A stretch of 64,000 nt of DNA, taken from positions 1 through 64,000 of IMG/VR virus record IMGVR_UViG_3300044692_000050. One strand, 5' to 3'. Position 1 is the first letter of the stretch, and each line of letters begins with the position of its first letter. Below the pieces are notes generated by a model. The model was given only the letters and a program-made list of their open reading frames with translations. It was not told where the DNA came from and ran no database searches. The stretch is from a virus. The translations under genes were made by a program, and so were the position numbers. Of this stretch, positions 47,135 through 54,862 are shown piece by piece.

Positions 47135-48238
47135 ATGAAGGTCATGGGAAAGCACTCGACGCCGCTCGACGGCGTGACGCTGGCGAACGGCCACGCGCTG
47201 GCACCGTTCACCATCCCGGCACCGCTTCAGGTCACCCCGCGCGGCCCGGCAGCCACCTGGCCGCAAGCTGTCGACGACGACGCGCCAGGTCACTTGCAGC
47301 GGTGGCGCGAAGCCGTGACTTCGCACCGCGGCTGGCTCGCCGCCGTCCCGATCATCCTCGTCAACTCCGTCGCGTTCTGCGGCCAGCTGGCATTCCTGCG
47401 CGGTCACCTGCCGTGGATCCTGCCCGGCCAGGTGCTCGTCGCGGCCACCCTGGAGTCAGTCGCGGTCTACCTGGCATGGCAAGCGCACCTCGCTCTCGCC
47501 GCCGATGACTCGGCGCTGCGGCTGCGACTGGCTGCTTACTCGTTCGCCGCGGTCATCGGCGTCATGAACTATTCGCATTACATGGCGCCGCACTGGCGGC
47601 CGACGTTCGCCGCGGTCACCTTCGGCCTGATGTCGCTGTCGTCGCCGTGGCTATGGTCGGTGCACTCCCGCCGCGCCAGCCGTGACGCGCTGAAGGCAGC
47701 CGGGCTGATCGAGGCGCACGCCGTCCGGCTCGGCATGAACCGCTGGATGTGGCACCCGGTCAGGTCGTGGCGGGTCATGTTCCGCGCCACCTGGGAAGGC
47801 GAGACCGATCCGGCCCGCGCCATCGCCCTGATCGCGCCGCAAGTCGGCGACCTGGACCGGTTCCAGGTCGCCCCGGAAACCACGCCCGCCGCCGACCCGG
47901 AAGTCACCGCTGAGCAGGCCGTCCAGGTCACCCCGGGGCCGCCCTCGGGTGCCGACCTGGAGCCCGCGCCGGCGGCGGTTCCAAGTCAGCCGCCCCGCCG
48001 CCCTGGAGCCGCCGCCAAAGCCGGCCGCAAGTCGGCGCCGCGATCCGGCAAGCCGGCCGCCCCGGCGCGCATTTCTGACGCCGACCTGCTCGGCCAGATC
48101 CGCGGCGTGCTCGCTGACAAGCCGGACGCCAACATCACCGACGTGGCGAAGGAGCTAGGCCGCGGCCGGGACCGGATCCGGCCGCTGCTCGAGCAGGCTC
48201 GCGCCGCCGCACCCGAGGGACAGGACCCCCGGCCGTGA
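47135..48238 (+). CDS. DUF2637 / SpdB-like membrane protein
   Basis: This 367-residue protein has a block of membrane helices (about residues 65-195) with the DUF2637 features LAAVPIILVNSVAFCGQLAF, ATLESVAVYLAWQAHLAL and FAAVIGVMNYSHYMAPHWRP. The C-terminal third is Pro/Ala-rich with an HTH-like end (ISDADLLGQIRGVLADKPDA, ITDVAKELGRGRDRIRPLLE). DUF2637 proteins are the SpdB spread proteins of actinomycete conjugative plasmids and AICEs, thought to help DNA cross septa within the mycelium. Confidence 0.9.
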   Translation: MKVMGKHSTPLDGVTLANGHALAPFTIPAPLQVTPRGPAATWPQAVDDDAPGHLQRWREAVTSHRGWLAAVPIILVNSVAFCGQLAFLRGHLPWILPGQVLVAATLESVAVYLAWQAHLALAADDSALRLRLAAYSFAAVIGVMNYSHYMAPHWRPTFAAVTFGLMSLSSPWLWSVHSRRASRDALKAAGLIEAHAVRLGMNRWMWHPVRSWRVMFRATWEGETDPARAIALIAPQVGDLDRFQVAPETTPAADPEVTAEQAVQVTPGPPSGADLEPAPAAVPSQPPRRPGAAAKAGRKSAPRSGKPAAPARISDADLLGQIRGVLADKPDANITDVAKELGRGRDRIRPLLEQARAAAPEGQDPRP

Positions 48239-48522
48239 CCGAACCCCACCCTCCCCACACCGCCGCCGCGATCGACGCCATCGAAGCGGCCATCGACACG
48301 GAGACAGACCTCGGCGGCTGGCTGTCCGCCGTCCTGGTCTACGCCGCTGCCCGCAAAGGCACCCTGGACGCCCTCACCGCCGGCCGTCCCGGCTCGTGGG
48401 AAGCGGCCCATGTCGACCGCCTCGCCCGCGGCCTGGCCTTCGACGACGACGGGCTGCAGTGGTACCGCGAGGACGACCGGGCGCGGCGTGAGGCCGGGAA
48501 GGCGGCACGCAATGACGGCTGA
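48235..48522 (+). CDS. small protein, unknown
   Basis: This 95-residue acidic helical protein (AIEAAIDTETDLGGWLSAVL) is coupled to the SpdB-like gene by a GTGA overlap. Common beside SpdB-like genes; function unknown. Confidence 0.7.
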   Translation: MTEPHPPHTAAAIDAIEAAIDTETDLGGWLSAVLVYAAARKGTLDALTAGRPGSWEAAHVDRLARGLAFDDDGLQWYREDDRARREAGKAARNDG

Positions 48523-48642
48523 GCATGCCCGATGTGCTCGCACGACTGGTGATCCACTAGACTGATACCCAGCGTTCCGGTCCGTGACCAGCAGAAACGC
48601 TCCGTCCTTTGCTGATCTCCGACCCTGAATGGTGCCCTCCTC

Positions 48643-48813
48643 GTGTCCGCCTGGCTCCCGTGGCTCGTCGCTGCCGCGATCCTCCTCGTCGTGCCCGTCG
48701 TCCTAGGCCTGTTCGTCACCGACGAGCCCGACAATGCGATACGCCACGAGTCCAGCGATGACCACCAGGAGGACGCAAGAGACCCGGCGCCCGGCCTCCG
48801 ACTCGCCGCGTGA
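48643..48813 (+). CDS. 56-residue membrane protein
   Basis: GTG start; one membrane helix (LVAAAILLVVPVVLGLFV) and an acidic tail (ESSDDHQEDARD). No clear ribosome site. A larger leftward frame here looks like a shadow. Confidence 0.55.
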   Translation: MSAWLPWLVAAAILLVVPVVLGLFVTDEPDNAIRHESSDDHQEDARDPAPGLRLAA

Positions 48814-48890
48814 GCGCACCATTACCCTCACCCGCCCCTGTGTGCGCATACTGTGCGTAACACCGCAGTACACGCGAGGGGGAACGCCCG

Positions 48891-49649
48891 TTGAGCAGCG
48901 ACAACGTGCCCGTGGCCACTGAGGCATCATGCCCCGGCAGTTGCAACGACCCGTACCGCAAGGCCGTAGCCGCCTACAAGCAGGCACTCGCCGACTACGA
49001 TCCCCTTGACCCCGAGCAGTCCCGGCCCGAACCCCCCGAGATCCGGCCGTGGCCCGGCAACCCGTGGTGCGGACGGTGCAGGTCCCGGATCCGCGAGCAG
49101 CTCGCCGAGCTCGACGACCTCGCTGCCCTCCTAGGGGCCGCTGCCGACGGCCACCGCGCCTCACCAGGCGGCGAGCGGGTCTCCGGGTCCGCCGAGCCGC
49201 CATCCCCGTCCCGCGCCGGCGATGACCTCGATGAGCTCACGGTCATGCTCTCCGGCTGGGAAGGCGCCTACCGGGACCTGCGGGAGTGGCCGGCGCTCAC
49301 CCGCCGCGGGAACCTAGCCTCGGTCCTCACCACGTGCGTCGCGTGGCTGACCCTCCACCTGGACGAGATCTTGCTGGCCCCATTCGCGGCCGATTTCGGC
49401 ACCGAGGTGATGCAGTGGCATCGCGAGCTCACCGCTAAGTCCAAGGCCGGGGCGCGGACGCTGCGCAAGCCGCTGCGCTGCCCTCGCTGCCGCCTGCTGC
49501 TGCTGACGTGGACCGAAGGCGACGCTGACGTCCGGTGCGGCAACCCGTCGTGCCACGCGGTGATCCCGCTCGCGGAGTACGAGAACGAGACCGAGCGGGT
49601 CGCCGCCGCCCTGGAACGCGGCGAGGCCGACGCGACCGAGGCGGCCTGA
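48891..49649 (+). CDS. zinc-finger phage-type protein
   Basis: This 252-residue protein has zinc knuckles at both ends: CPGSC...WCGRC near the start and CPRCRLLLLTW...CGNPSC near the end, separated by a helical middle (LTLHLDEILLAPFAADFGTE). TTG start with GAGGGGG upstream. Large two-finger proteins like this recur in actinophages. DNA binding is likely; role unknown. Confidence 0.75.
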   Translation: MSSDNVPVATEASCPGSCNDPYRKAVAAYKQALADYDPLDPEQSRPEPPEIRPWPGNPWCGRCRSRIREQLAELDDLAALLGAAADGHRASPGGERVSGSAEPPSPSRAGDDLDELTVMLSGWEGAYRDLREWPALTRRGNLASVLTTCVAWLTLHLDEILLAPFAADFGTEVMQWHRELTAKSKAGARTLRKPLRCPRCRLLLLTWTEGDADVRCGNPSCHAVIPLAEYENETERVAAALERGEADATEAA

Positions 49650-49674
49650 CCTGCCAGGACGCCGCGCCGGGTGT

Positions 49675-49706
49675 TTGACAAACCGGCATGCCCACCTGTG
49701 TACTAT
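49675..49706 (+). promoter_or_regulatory. promoter upstream of a short terminated RNA
   Basis: TTGACA (49675-49680), an 18-base spacer and TGTACT (49699-49704), overlapping TACTAT. Transcription should start near 49711 and meet the intrinsic terminator at once. Confidence 0.7.
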
Positions 49707-49732
49707 CTCTAACGGATCACTGTGCCCTTATG

Positions 49733-49758
49733 CCCCTGGTGTCTCACCAGGGGTTTTT
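49733..49758 (+). terminator. intrinsic terminator / attenuator
   Basis: CCCCTGGTG (49733-49741), TCT, CACCAGGGG (49745-49753) and five Ts make a textbook intrinsic terminator, rare in this GC-rich window. It is 21 bases before the GTG of the next gene, so it may control read-through into it. Confidence 0.85.
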
Positions 49759-49778
49759 CGCGTATCTAGGGGGTCCGT

Positions 49779-50030
49779 GTGGCTGGCGACCTTGACGTGA
49801 ACGCCCTGCTGTCCGGTGCCGACGCGGCCCGGTATGCAGGGGTGAGCGTACGCGTGATCGTGAACTGGCGGAACCGCGGCCACCTCCCCGTCGCTACCGA
49901 CGAGCGCGGCAACGAGATCCGCGACAGCCGGGGCCGGCCGAAGTACCGGCTCCTCGACGTGGCCAAGGCCGAGAACGCGACACGGCAGCGGGCCGAGCAG
50001 ATGGCCAGCCAGTTGCGCCGCGCCGCCTGA
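49779..50030 (+). CDS. HTH protein
   Basis: This 83-residue protein has a MerR-like winged helix (LLSGADAARYAGVSVRVIVN, WRNRGHLPVATDERG) and a helical end. GTG start. It lies right after the terminator, ahead of the late genes, and may be a late-gene regulator. Confidence 0.75.
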   Translation: MAGDLDVNALLSGADAARYAGVSVRVIVNWRNRGHLPVATDERGNEIRDSRGRPKYRLLDVAKAENATRQRAEQMASQLRRAA

Positions 50031-50057
50031 CGGCCCGGCAATACCGCTCTGACCTGG

Positions 50058-50069
50058 TATTATGGGGGC
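50058..50069 (+). promoter_or_regulatory. extended -10, leaderless promoter
   Basis: TGG-TATTAT (50055-50063) is an extended -10 followed by six bases and the ATG at 50070. The 30 bp upstream match the region before 53026. Confidence 0.7.
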
Positions 50070-50273
50070 ATGGCCATGCAGGAGTTCCGCGACGGGCACT
50101 GGCAGGCCTCGATCCCGCTGCCGTTCTACGGGCTGTTCCACGTCCGCTGCGACTGCGGGCGCAAGTTCTGGGGCCTCAATGACCGGCGCACAGGAGCGCG
50201 TTACCGCGAGCACTACGAACGGGCACACGTCCGGCTCAAGGCGTTCCTGGGTACCGGCCGGCCATCAGCGTGA
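50070..50273 (+). CDS. small Cys protein, unknown
   Basis: This 67-residue protein has HVRCDCGRKFWG and EHYERAH, a Cys2His2-like arrangement. Expressed from a leaderless promoter. Function unknown. Confidence 0.65.
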   Translation: MAMQEFRDGHWQASIPLPFYGLFHVRCDCGRKFWGLNDRRTGARYREHYERAHVRLKAFLGTGRPSA

Positions 50274-50291
50274 CCAGTTCCGGGGGGAACC

Positions 50292-50489
50292 ATGACCATC
50301 ACCACCGGCCAGGCCCTCCCGGGTGACGTCATCCTTGACGGCGACGGCACCTGCTGGCAGCGGGGAGACGAGTTCTACAACTGGGCCACGTTCTCCGGCC
50401 CCGTGCTCCACTTCGGCCCGTGGGAAGCCTCGTACGGTCCTCAGGGTGAGCTGACCCTCCTGGTGAGGGAGGGGAAGCCGGTCCGCTAG
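50292..50489 (+). CDS. small protein, unknown
   Basis: This 65-residue beta-rich protein (GQALPGDVILDGDGTCWQRG, YGPQGELTLLVREG) has GGGGGG-type ribosome bases upstream of the ATG. Function unknown. Confidence 0.65.
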   Translation: MTITTGQALPGDVILDGDGTCWQRGDEFYNWATFSGPVLHFGPWEASYGPQGELTLLVREGKPVR

Positions 50490-50492
50490 GCG

Positions 50493-50765
50493 TCAGTCGT
50501 CACATTCCCCGATCCACAGGTCCACGATCTCGTGCTCGTTGATGGCCGCGATCAGCTCACGTGCGCCCTCGGCTACTTCACCGCTGCTGCCGTCCGCCAG
50601 CCCTTCCAGGTACGGGATGTGCGCCTTCGTGACGAGCATCTCTCCGCGCAGCGTCCCGTCGTGATCGAAATACCTGCGCGCCAGCGGGTACTTCAGCGCC
50701 ACCGGCAGATCGCGTGCAGGCGGGACCTCTTTCGGGACCGGCCGCCAGTACAGCCCGAAGCTCAT
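50493..50765 (-). CDS. small protein, unknown
   Basis: This 90-residue protein (FGLYWRPVPKEVPPARDLPV, LRGEMLVTKAHIPYLEGLAD) is the last gene of a leftward operon that starts at 51827. AGGAGGGG precedes the ATG. Confidence 0.65.
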   Translation of the reverse strand: MSFGLYWRPVPKEVPPARDLPVALKYPLARRYFDHDGTLRGEMLVTKAHIPYLEGLADGSSGEVAEGARELIAAINEHEIVDLWIGECDD

Positions 50766-50839
50766 TTCGTTCCCCTCCTGCGGCGCAACGCCGCCATGAT
50801 GTCCGACGCGCTCTCAGGCTCACGCTGCGCGGATGTCAC
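50762..50839 (-). CDS. 25-residue coupled micro-protein
   Basis: A GTG frame (VTSAQREPESASDIMAALRR) overlaps the upstream stop (GTGA) and the downstream ATG (ATGA). Those overlaps are the main evidence; it may serve mainly to couple translation. Confidence 0.45.
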   Translation of the reverse strand: MTSAQREPESASDIMAALRRRRGTK

Positions 50840-51000
50840 GCGGGCGTGCACCAGCTGTCCCAGGAACCGCCATCGGGCGGCGGGTCAGCCATGGGCGCTG
50901 GCTTGTCGACAACCTCTCCCGCTCCCTCGCATACCGGGCACGGGTTGCGGTTGACGCTGGAGTCGGTGCCGCTTCCATAGCAGCGCGGGCAGATCTTCAT
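50836..51000 (-). CDS. DnaJ-like zinc-knuckle protein
   Basis: This 54-residue protein has CPRCYGSG and CPVCEGAG, the CxxCxGxG repeats of the DnaJ zinc domain. It is coupled to its neighbours by four-base overlaps. Confidence 0.7.
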   Translation of the reverse strand: MKICPRCYGSGTDSSVNRNPCPVCEGAGEVVDKPAPMADPPPDGGSWDSWCTPA

Positions 51001-51290
51001 TGCTGGCCTTCTTTCTGCAGCTTGCAGATCCCGCACTTGCACGTGAGAGCATGACGGGTCCTGCGGGGTTCGTCCTCAACGACGGGAAGGGCCGGGACCG
51101 GGTGCTTGGCACCGGAGCGCTTAGCGCGTAGCAGCCGCAGCCCTTCGGTGAGAAGCGCGCTCTTGACGCCGCGCCCGCCGCCGAGCCGCTCCACTTCGGC
51201 TTCCAGCCATGCCACGTCCTCGGCTGGCGCGTTCCAGCCGAGGAACGGGTTGTTATGGACCCCGTGGCGGCTGCCGGTCCTGCCAGCCAT
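50997..51290 (-). CDS. small protein with C-terminal Cys motif
   Basis: This 97-residue protein contains WNAPAEDVAWLEAEVERLGG and ends CKCGICKLQ. The helix GVKSALLTEGLRLL resembles ribbon-helix-helix type proteins. Function unknown. Confidence 0.65.
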   Translation of the reverse strand: MAGRTGSRHGVHNNPFLGWNAPAEDVAWLEAEVERLGGGRGVKSALLTEGLRLLRAKRSGAKHPVPALPVVEDEPRRTRHALTCKCGICKLQKEGQQ

Positions 51291-51827
51291 CTAGTGGCCG
51301 CCCTCGATGATCCGCCTGACGGTCGCTTCACGCTGGGCCGCAGCCTTCCGGGCAGTCTCGGGATGCGCGGCGTCGAATGCCGCCAGCGCCTCGGCTGCCT
51401 CGATGATCCGCTGCTGGTCCTCGTCGGCCTCCGGCCCGCCGAATGGGTTGGCGTAGTCCTTGTCGAACCGCTCAGCGGCGTTGATGCCGGAGCCCTGCTC
51501 GGCGTAGTCCAGGGCGGTGACGAGCCGCTCGCGCTCGCCGTCAAGGTCGGGCGGGATGGCGGCTGAGACCTCGCGGTAGACCTGCTCGATCTGCGCGGCC
51601 TCATCGGCAGTGAGAAGCATCGGGCCGATGGCCGCGACATATTCGGGGCCGGCCTTGGCGAGGGCGGCCTTCGGGGCGGCGTGGTGCGCGCCGAGGTGCC
51701 GGGTGATCTCCTTGCCCTCGATGTACAGCGTGGTCGACGGCTGGTGCAGGTGATCGACCGGCTTGATGGTGACGACGGCAGTGCGCCCGTCGCGGAGTGT
51801 CTTGGTAAGGGCCGTCCGCTGGGTCAT
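51291..51827 (-). CDS. helical protein, unknown
   Basis: This 178-residue helical protein (MLLTADEAAQIEQVYREVSA, AAEALAAFDAAHPETARKAA) has a beta-rich N-terminus (TAVVTIKPVDH, TTLYIEG). It heads a leftward operon with a good promoter and two operator-like repeats. Confidence 0.7.
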   Translation of the reverse strand: MTQRTALTKTLRDGRTAVVTIKPVDHLHQPSTTLYIEGKEITRHLGAHHAAPKAALAKAGPEYVAAIGPMLLTADEAAQIEQVYREVSAAIPPDLDGERERLVTALDYAEQGSGINAAERFDKDYANPFGGPEADEDQQRIIEAAEALAAFDAAHPETARKAAAQREATVRRIIEGGH

Positions 51828-51844
51828 CTCGCTTCCCTTCCTTC

Positions 51845-51886
51845 GGTGCTAAGCACCACTCTACCCATGATGCAAAGCACCGTCAA
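51845..51886 (-). promoter_or_regulatory. promoter with two operator repeats
   Basis: On the minus strand TTGACG (51886-51881), 17 bases and TAGAGT (51863-51858). GGTGCTAAGCACC-type repeats lie at 51845-51857 (perfect dyad) and 51869-51881 (one diverged half), 24 bp apart and flanking the -10. Confidence 0.75.
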
Positions 51887-51993
51887 GTGCCAGGTCGGCC
51901 CCGATCCCCGCGCCGGGCAGGGCCTCACCGCCGCCGCGCCCGGCGCGGGCCACCTACCCGGGACGCGCTCCGCGCAACCACGAGAGAAGGTCT

Positions 51994-52188
51994 GTGAGAC
52001 TCCGCCAGTCGCTCACCACCCGCCAGGGCCGCAAAGTCCCCCGCATGCTGTACCAGCAGCAAGGACCCGAACCGGCCGACGACGATCCGATCATCGGACT
52101 CGTGGACACACCGGAGTTGGCCGCGCTGATCGTCGCCGCCGTCAACGCCTACGAGGCCCGCGCGCAAGACGGCCCTCCAGGCACCTGA
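51994..52188 (+). CDS. small protein, unknown
   Basis: This 64-residue protein has a basic N-terminus (RLRQSLTTRQGRKVPRMLYQ) and a helical end (LAALIVAAVNAYEARAQ). GTG start with AGAAGG upstream. Confidence 0.6.
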   Translation: MRLRQSLTTRQGRKVPRMLYQQQGPEPADDDPIIGLVDTPELAALIVAAVNAYEARAQDGPPGT

Positions 52189-52200
52189 GCAGGTGATCCG

Positions 52201-52521
52201 GTGAGCGGATGGACAGGATCCACGAGGCGCCAGCGGCTCCCCGCCAACTGGCAGGCACTCCGCCGCCAGATCCTCGAGCGCGACGGCTGGCAGTGCACCG
52301 AGATCCTCCCGTCCGGCGCCCGCTGCCCCGCCGCCGCAACTGACGTGGACCACGACCGGGCCATGACGGATGACCACTCACCCGAGCGGCTGTCGTCCAA
52401 GTGCCGCCGTCACCACGCCATCAAGAGCGCCGCCGAGGGCGGCCGTGCGTCGGGCGCGCGAGCCAAGGCCCGCGCCGCAGCCAGGTACCGGCCCGCTGAA
52501 CGGCATCCCGGTTTGCTCTGA
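52201..52521 (+). CDS. HNH endonuclease-like protein
   Basis: This 106-residue protein has an HNH-like core: LRRQILERDGWQCTE, then CPAAATDVDHDRAMTD and LSSKCRRHHAIKSA. The D-H pair and Cys residues fit a zinc HNH fold. GTG start. One of several small nucleases in this element. Confidence 0.85.
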   Translation: MSGWTGSTRRQRLPANWQALRRQILERDGWQCTEILPSGARCPAAATDVDHDRAMTDDHSPERLSSKCRRHHAIKSAAEGGRASGARAKARAAARYRPAERHPGLL

Positions 52522-52531
52522 AGGAGGGCTG

Positions 52532-52816
52532 ATGGCCAGCCGCAAGAACGAGCCCGAGCAGGAAAGCCCCGAGGAAACGCCCGCTCCCGAACCGCAGCCC
52601 GAACCCGAGACCGCTGAGCCCGAGACCGGCTTCCCCTGCCCCTGCGGCTCCCGCCACGAGCTCGACCCGGACATCGCCCGCCTGGCCTCCGCTGACCCGA
52701 TCACCATCGTCCACGCCGCTGAGGGCACATGGCGCATCCCCCGCGTCTTCCTCGCCGCCCACGACGCCAGCCAGCTCGCGGAGGCCGCCGCCCAGTACGG
52801 ATTCGAGGAGGCCTAG
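52532..52816 (+). CDS. small protein with acidic N-terminus
   Basis: This 94-residue protein has a Glu/Pro-rich disordered start, then FPCPCGSRHELDPDIARLAS and VHAAEGTWRIPRVFLAAHD. AAGGAGGG precedes the ATG. Function unknown. Confidence 0.7.
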   Translation: MASRKNEPEQESPEETPAPEPQPEPETAEPETGFPCPCGSRHELDPDIARLASADPITIVHAAEGTWRIPRVFLAAHDASQLAEAAAQYGFEEA

Positions 52817-52981
52817 ATGCCGACCCCGCCTTCGCTGTTCCAGCGGATCTGCTTCCTCGTCGCGTTCCTCCTGTTCGCCGTCGCCGCTATCCAGTCCGCA
52901 GCCGCGAATATCCCCGTGACGCCGTGGCTCATCCCCGGCGGTCTCGCCGCGGTAGCTCTCGGCCTGTTCCTGCCCTGGTAG
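52817..52981 (+). CDS. small two-helix membrane protein
   Basis: This 54-residue protein has two membrane helices (ICFLVAFLLFAVAAIQSAAA; WLIPGGLAAVALGLFLPW). It begins two bases after the previous stop (TAGATG). The size suits a holin, but no lysin is adjacent, so that is a guess. Confidence 0.65.
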   Translation: MPTPPSLFQRICFLVAFLLFAVAAIQSAAANIPVTPWLIPGGLAAVALGLFLPW

Positions 52982-53013
52982 CGCGCCAACCCGGCAATAG
53001 GCCGCTGACCTGG

Positions 53014-53025
53014 TAATATAGGGTC
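53014..53025 (+). promoter_or_regulatory. extended -10, leaderless promoter
   Basis: TGG-TAATAT (53011-53019) followed by six bases and the ATG at 53026. The upstream bases CCGGCAATA and CTGACCTGG match those before 50070. Confidence 0.7.
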
Positions 53026-53187
53026 ATGGCAGACGAACCGCAGGACCCGATGACCTCGCTGGCCGAAGGCGCGGCGCAAGTGCACGAGCTGTTCACTGCC
53101 TACCAGGAATCCGGCTTCTCGCGACCCGAGGCGCTCCAGATCGTGATCGGCATCATCACCGCCTACATCGGCAAGGGCGGTCAGTGA
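53026..53187 (+). CDS. 53-residue protein, unknown
   Basis: Helical protein (LAEGAAQVHELFTAYQESGF, ALQIVIGIITAYIGKGGQ). Leaderless start; its stop overlaps the next GTG by four bases. Confidence 0.7.
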   Translation: MADEPQDPMTSLAEGAAQVHELFTAYQESGFSRPEALQIVIGIITAYIGKGGQ

Positions 53188-53384
53188 GCCCGCGTGTCAC
53201 CTGGAGACTCTGGCGGCTGATCCGCTACCACTACCCGTACACGACGGCCGCCGTCCTGCTCGTGGCAGCCTCGGTGACGATGCTGTTCTTTACGCCGACC
53301 CGCAAAGCCGGCCTCATCCTGCTGACTGTCCTCGCCGTCAGCGCCCTGTCTACCGCGCAGAAGCGGTACAGCAACCGCGCTTAA
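53184..53384 (+). CDS. small membrane protein
   Basis: This 66-residue basic protein has two membrane helices (YTTAAVLLVAASVTMLFF; AGLILLTVLAVSALSTA). GTG start coupled to the gene before. Confidence 0.7.
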   Translation: MSPRVTWRLWRLIRYHYPYTTAAVLLVAASVTMLFFTPTRKAGLILLTVLAVSALSTAQKRYSNRA

Positions 53385-53431
53385 CCCCGGCCCACTCCGC
53401 GGCCCGTGCCGCACCCGACACAGGAGGCACC

Positions 53432-53776
53432 ATGGCCCGCACCCCGCTCACGTCCCACAACCTGGCCGACGGCTCCGCTCCGGGCGCCGTCCTCGCCGAC
53501 CCTGCCGGCGACCCGGCCGATGCGGTCAACGGCAACAGCTACCCCAACACCGGCCTCACCGGCCTCCGGGTGAAGAACACCGACACCAACCCCCACACGA
53601 TCACCCTGATCACGCCCGGCGCGGTCGACGGCACCCTCGCCATCGCGGACGACCCGCGCACCATCCCGGCGTCGAGCACCAAGTGGATCGGCCGCCTCCC
53701 CGTCGCCGTGTACGGAGCGACCGTCCAGTTCACCGCGGACAGCGCCCTGCTCAACGTGACCGTCCTCGAGCCCTGA
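53432..53776 (+). CDS. beta-rich structural-type protein
   Basis: This 114-residue protein is mostly short strands (GLTGLRVKNTDTNPHTITLI, SSTKWIGRLPVAVYGATVQF) ending LLNVTVLEP. It resembles small beta-sandwich proteins often found near phage head genes, such as decoration proteins. GGAGG precedes the ATG. Confidence 0.65.
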   Translation: MARTPLTSHNLADGSAPGAVLADPAGDPADAVNGNSYPNTGLTGLRVKNTDTNPHTITLITPGAVDGTLAIADDPRTIPASSTKWIGRLPVAVYGATVQFTADSALLNVTVLEP

Positions 53777-53794
53777 CCGCGTTACCGTTCAAAC

Positions 53795-54100
53795 GTGGGC
53801 GCACTCGTCATCGACATCAGCCGCACCGTCCAGCCATCCGGCGAGGTCCGCGTCATGGCCGGCGACTTCACTGTCGGCAACCTTAACGGCGACTGCGACA
53901 TCAAGCTCGACGACGAGTACGTCTCCAACCGCCACGCCCGCTTCTACCAGCAAGCCGGCGCGTGGCTGGCGGAAGACCTCGGCTCCACGAACGGGGTCTT
54001 CACGGTGCCCGGCATCCAGCGCGAATGGTCACCGATCCCGCTGCGGCAAGGCAGCAAGATACGGGTCGGCCATACGATCCTGACGGTCGTGCCAACGTGA
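53795..54100 (+). CDS. FHA-domain protein
   Basis: This 101-residue protein is a stand-alone forkhead-associated domain. Its phosphothreonine-binding residues are visible: FTVGN (in place of GR), VSNRHARF, and LGSTNGVF. FHA domains bind phosphothreonine on partner proteins; in actinomycetes these are targets of Ser/Thr kinases. No kinase gene is in the window, so it may read host phosphorylation. Confidence 0.9.
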   Translation: MGALVIDISRTVQPSGEVRVMAGDFTVGNLNGDCDIKLDDEYVSNRHARFYQQAGAWLAEDLGSTNGVFTVPGIQREWSPIPLRQGSKIRVGHTILTVVPT

Positions 54101-54113
54101 CCGTCTTCAAGCC

Positions 54114-54272
54114 CTAGAGGCCCGTGATCTCCACGCACTGAACGCCGCGGAACTCCGTCAGCCGGTCCTCGATCCCGTCGACTACGGCCCAGTCTGCTGT
54201 TGAGAACACGTCCAGGCCCTGCCACTCTTCAGGCAGCGCCGCCAGTGCGGCAGCCAGCTCGCGAACTGTCAC
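54114..54272 (-). CDS. 52-residue protein, unknown
   Basis: GTG start; TVRELAAALAALPEEWQGLD is a short pattern seen in small actinobacterial proteins. Coupled to the upstream gene by four bases. Confidence 0.65.
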   Translation of the reverse strand: MTVRELAAALAALPEEWQGLDVFSTADWAVVDGIEDRLTEFRGVQCVEITGL

Positions 54273-54610
54273 GTCCCGTCCTCCATCTCAGCCCACCTGC
54301 GGCGCAGTGCCCCACCGAGATCCAGGTCATCCTCTGCCGCAGCCAGAGACGCTGCGTGACCCAGGCCCATCAGGTGAAGCTGCCCTGCATAGCCCGACGC
54401 TGCGGACAGGATGTCACCGATCCCCGTAAAGCCGCCCTCTGCCGACGCTACCTGCGGGCAGGTGTTCCGCTCCGGAATGGCGTCCACGTAGCCGTCCCCG
54501 TCATCGGCGTACCGCATCTCGTTGCAGCACGCTTCCATGCACAGGCAGTTCCCTGCGGCGTCCCTCGGGTGCGGCTGGTAGTGCTCATCGTCGCTGCTCA
54601 TGCCAACCAT
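54269..54610 (-). CDS. Cys-containing protein, unknown
   Basis: This 113-residue protein has NCLCMEACCNEM near the start, a possible metal site, and an acidic helical end. An ATG three codons later is an alternative start; neither has a clear ribosome site. Confidence 0.6.
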   Translation of the reverse strand: MVGMSSDDEHYQPHPRDAAGNCLCMEACCNEMRYADDGDGYVDAIPERNTCPQVASAEGGFTGIGDILSAASGYAGQLHLMGLGHAASLAAAEDDLDLGGALRRRWAEMEDGT

Positions 54611-54862
54611 GATGCGTCACCCAGGTTGCAAACAGAGGGCCACCACGCAGCACCACGGCAGCGGCCGGATAGGAACCCCCCGCCAAGACGGGTCCTCCAG
54701 GCCAGCCATAGCAGCGCCACCACGACAGGGACACGGCAGCACCCGGCCAGCTGCACGCATCAGCCCCGGCAGTGCGGCACTCCAGCCCGCGACATGGATC
54801 CCTCCCGCACGCACAGACACCCCACGTCCCATGCACAAGGCACCCCCGCTTAACCAGAACCC

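Noticed and set aside
48703-49203. Leftward 166-codon frame near 49 kb
   Set aside because: Arg-rich shadow overlapping a rightward zinc-finger gene with a ribosome site and paired Cys motifs.
52817-52981. Holin gene
   Set aside because: Two membrane helices fit, but no lysin or second holin is adjacent and many small membrane genes here look similar.
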